This document shows positions 22,074-23,951 of a stretch of 23,951 nucleotides of DNA, piece by piece. The DNA is taken from positions 1-23,951 of the forward strand of contig DBTP01000009.1 of the NCBI GenBank assembly GCA_002307115.1, given 5' to 3'. Made by a program: the position numbers and the translations under genes. Source of the DNA: Fibrobacter sp. UBA1313 (GTDB lineage Bacteria > Fibrobacterota > Fibrobacteria > Fibrobacterales > Fibrobacteraceae). The notes under the pieces were generated by a model, which saw only the letters and a list, made by a program, of their open reading frames with translations, was not told where the DNA came from and ran no database searches. Within the stretch, counting starts at the first letter, position 1; each line of letters opens with the position of its first letter.

Positions 22074-23618
22074 CTATTCTAAATCATCCCGATTCAAACC
22101 ATAAATGCGGACATCATCCAGCCAGAAATCAACATCACCGAAGGCAAAAAAGGACATATTCGTGACAGAGTACTGGATAGCCTCCCATCCATAATTTCCC
22201 GAAATACTATCTGCGGGCGTGAAATCCTCAGGGCGCACGCATTTCCGAGTCCAGACGGTATCCAGGCTATCCGAAAAAACAGCCCTTCCTCCATTACTAT
22301 CCAGAAGATCCTCAAAGGCAAACTGATAATATCCTGTGCCACGCACCCAAAACACGACAGAGTCTAAATGATCAAAATTCCTTGCATTCTCTTTATACAA
22401 ATTAAGCCCGAGCAGAGCCCACTTATAGGAGGGCCCTGTACTCGTGATATGAAAGGCGGTCCCACTCCGACCGGAACCCGCTAACTGCAAGGCCAAATGC
22501 GCACTATCTGATGATGGAGACATATTCACGTTGGTATCCTGTGGAATCAGATACCAAAAATGAGGCGCGATAGGAGCCTGAAGATTGGATTGAAGCGAAC
22601 CTGTCTCAAAATCTCCGACAAGCACCGTATAAAGTTCCTTCACTACGGAATCAGCGACCCCTTCCCAGAGCCCAGCATCCCCAGGATCGACTGCGCCATT
22701 ACAACCCCAGCGCATCTCTATTTGAGAAGACGGAGAGAGCCCTGCAATCCGGATACGAATGAACGCCGTTTTCAAATTGGCATTCCAACTCGCCCGCTCA
22801 TACACAAGGCGGTTTCCGAATTCATCAAAAAAGCGAAGATCGCGACCGTCATCCATCGCTTGCGAAAAGTCAAAATTAGTCGAATCCAAACGCAAAAAAC
22901 CTACCGTGGGGTTCGAAAGTGGTAACATCCAATCCGAAAACAATGAATCGACCTCAATACCTTGAGAATAACGCCAAGTCAAGGGATCTTCGGTGTAAAT
23001 AGTCGCTTCGGACAAGGTTCCCACATTCCAGGAATAGCCGGAATGAACCTGGATAAGATCGTCAGCGATCACACTTGCTTGCTTTCCCGTGATAGCACGG
23101 ATGTGCAGGGCCGATGGAGGCAAGGAATCCAAATAAAAATTGCCACTACTATCGGTTTTAACCACTCGGTTCAGACCATAAACCTGAATCCAGGCGTATG
23201 ACGTACCCGGAGGAAGTTCCACCTGTCCTTCAATGCTGCCCAAAGGCTTCAGGGAAACGTCATTCAAAATCTCCCTAGAAATCGTATCCCGATGCTCAAA
23301 CTGGATAAATGCACCCACTCCTGCGCTTTGCACTTCCAAAGCATAAGTTCCTGCAGGTAAATTTTCGCAACGAATCCACCCCAGAGAATCGGCTTGTAAA
23401 TCGCACGCATAAAGAGAAGCGATCTGCTTTGCTGCAGTATCGGCGACAGACCACGCGGGACGAATGCGGGCAATGGCATTGGATGCAGGCTTTCCATCGG
23501 CCAAGAAGACCTGAACAGAAATAGCATTATCCGTTTCCACAGTGCTTCCTCCAGCGACATCACGGTTGCCACAAGAATAGAGTATCGCTGCCACTAGCAG
23601 GATCCAAATCCCATTCAT
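22074..23618 (-). CDS. Lipoprotein with DUF2341 and CBM-like C-terminal domain
   Basis: This 514-aa protein starts at ATG 23618, overlapping the upstream stop (ATGA), with GAAGGGG 5 bases ahead. A lipobox LYSC puts the acylated cysteine at 16 (signal peptidase II). Two carboxypeptidase-regulatory-like beta domains follow (about 30-110 and 128-200; SIEGQVELPPG, TDSSGNFYLDSLPP). Next is a DUF2341 segment (about 240-325: DGRDLRFFDEFGNRL, then IEMRWGC). The last is a jelly-roll region (about 335-510) with VVFWVRGTGYYQF and VDFWLDDVRIYG, reminiscent of CBM11/CIA30-like folds. It is likely anchored on the outer membrane surface and binds a polymer or partner. No catalytic residues are recognised. 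Confidence 0.8.
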   Translation of the reverse strand: MNGIWILLVAAILYSCGNRDVAGGSTVETDNAISVQVFLADGKPASNAIARIRPAWSVADTAAKQIASLYACDLQADSLGWIRCENLPAGTYALEVQSAGVGAFIQFEHRDTISREILNDVSLKPLGSIEGQVELPPGTSYAWIQVYGLNRVVKTDSSGNFYLDSLPPSALHIRAITGKQASVIADDLIQVHSGYSWNVGTLSEATIYTEDPLTWRYSQGIEVDSLFSDWMLPLSNPTVGFLRLDSTNFDFSQAMDDGRDLRFFDEFGNRLVYERASWNANLKTAFIRIRIAGLSPSSQIEMRWGCNGAVDPGDAGLWEGVADSVVKELYTVLVGDFETGSLQSNLQAPIAPHFWYLIPQDTNVNMSPSSDSAHLALQLAGSGRSGTAFHITSTGPSYKWALLGLNLYKENARNFDHLDSVVFWVRGTGYYQFAFEDLLDSNGGRAVFSDSLDTVWTRKCVRPEDFTPADSISGNYGWEAIQYSVTNMSFFAFGDVDFWLDDVRIYGLNRDDLE

Positions 23619-23951
23619 TTGCGCCCCTTCTTCTGCATTACTGGAAAAATGGATACCATCACCTGCATGGCCCGATCTGGAAAAGCGACATCTTCCACCC
23701 GTTTCTGAATTTGCCTGCGAAATTCCCGACTCATTTCCTGCAATTCCTGAAAACAGTCTTCATCCACACTCACCATCAAAGTGGAGATACTCCGTTCTGA
23801 AGGAGGAATGGTCGCCAATGCGTTCTGCCCTAACGCGAACACCTGATTTTGGTAGCTCCGGATGGCCGCTGTTTTTTCCGTTCCACTGGAAGTAAAATGG
23901 TACTTGGACACTCCCAGTTGCCCCGAAGATCGCTTCGTCACAAATCCGAGA
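23615..23951 (-). CDS. TIGR02147-type protein, C-terminal part (cut by window edge)
   Basis: The frame is open to the end of the window, beginning LGFVTKRSSGQLG, so the first visible GTG (23941) is not the start. About 111 C-terminal residues are seen. The run ATIPPSERSISTLMVSVDEDCF, then EMSREFRRQIQ and MQVMVSIFPVM, is characteristic of the C-terminal domain of TIGR02147 proteins. These are winged-helix-like putative regulators or adaptors found almost only in Fibrobacter-type and deltaproteobacterial genomes. It overlaps the lipoprotein gene by four bases, so the two are translated together. The function of the family is not established to my knowledge. Confidence 0.8.
   Translation of the reverse strand, partial: LGFVTKRSSGQLGVSKYHFTSSGTEKTAAIRSYQNQVFALGQNALATIPPSERSISTLMVSVDEDCFQELQEMSREFRRQIQKRVEDVAFPDRAMQVMVSIFPVMQKKGRK

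Overview
The window reads as chromosomal DNA of a Fibrobacter-type fibre degrader (phylum Fibrobacterota). This is an inference from gene content. There are secreted glycosidases with catalytic domain, Ig-like domain, CBM6 and a short basic C-terminal tail. There is also a TIGR02147-type protein overlapping a DUF2341 lipoprotein gene, a pairing that recurs in that lineage. No rRNA, tRNA, CRISPR array or intact insertion sequence was seen.

Layout. (1) 1-8526, minus strand: an arabinoglucuronoxylan-degrading locus. It holds the start of a secreted protein cut by the window edge, a clan GH-A glycosidase (GH39-like, assignment uncertain), a GH54 alpha-L-arabinofuranosidase, a GH30 subfamily 8 type glucuronoxylanase, and a decayed 5' end of a GH5 cellulase. 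Each intact gene has its own upstream region, and a TGGATAA-type palindromic motif recurs in these regions. (2) 8735-12972, plus strand: an orphan PfkB sugar kinase resembling fructoselysine 6-kinase, then a compact molybdate/tungstate uptake operon (tandem Mop protein, ModC, ModA, ModB). A sigma-54-like promoter lies just before the operon and a hairpin terminator after it. (3) 13005-13213: a fragment of a second rsgA gene. (4) 13321-19302, minus strand: a six-gene signalling operon. RsbR, RsbS, RsbT and RsbX (a stressosome module) are followed without gaps by a hybrid histidine kinase and an HD-GYP response regulator. (5) 19778-21565, minus: RsgA GTPase and a Vat/CatB-like hexapeptide acetyltransferase. 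(6) 22074-23951, minus: the TIGR02147-type gene (cut by the right edge) overlapping a lipoprotein with DUF2341 and a CBM-like domain.

How parts work together. GH30 would cut the xylan backbone at glucuronosyl-substituted positions and GH54 would strip arabinose. The third enzyme is probably another side-chain or oligosaccharide enzyme. All three carry CBM6 modules and a tail that resembles a type IX secretion signal or the Fibrobacter basic terminal domain. In the signalling operon, a Cys-rich PAS domain on RsbR would gate release of RsbT. The kinase and the c-di-GMP phosphodiesterase then look like the output in place of a sigma factor. That output link is inferred from gene order and from an RsbT-like N-terminal region on the kinase.

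Pseudogene remnants (GH5, rsgA) and partly duplicated CBM6 cassettes show that this stretch has been reshuffled.
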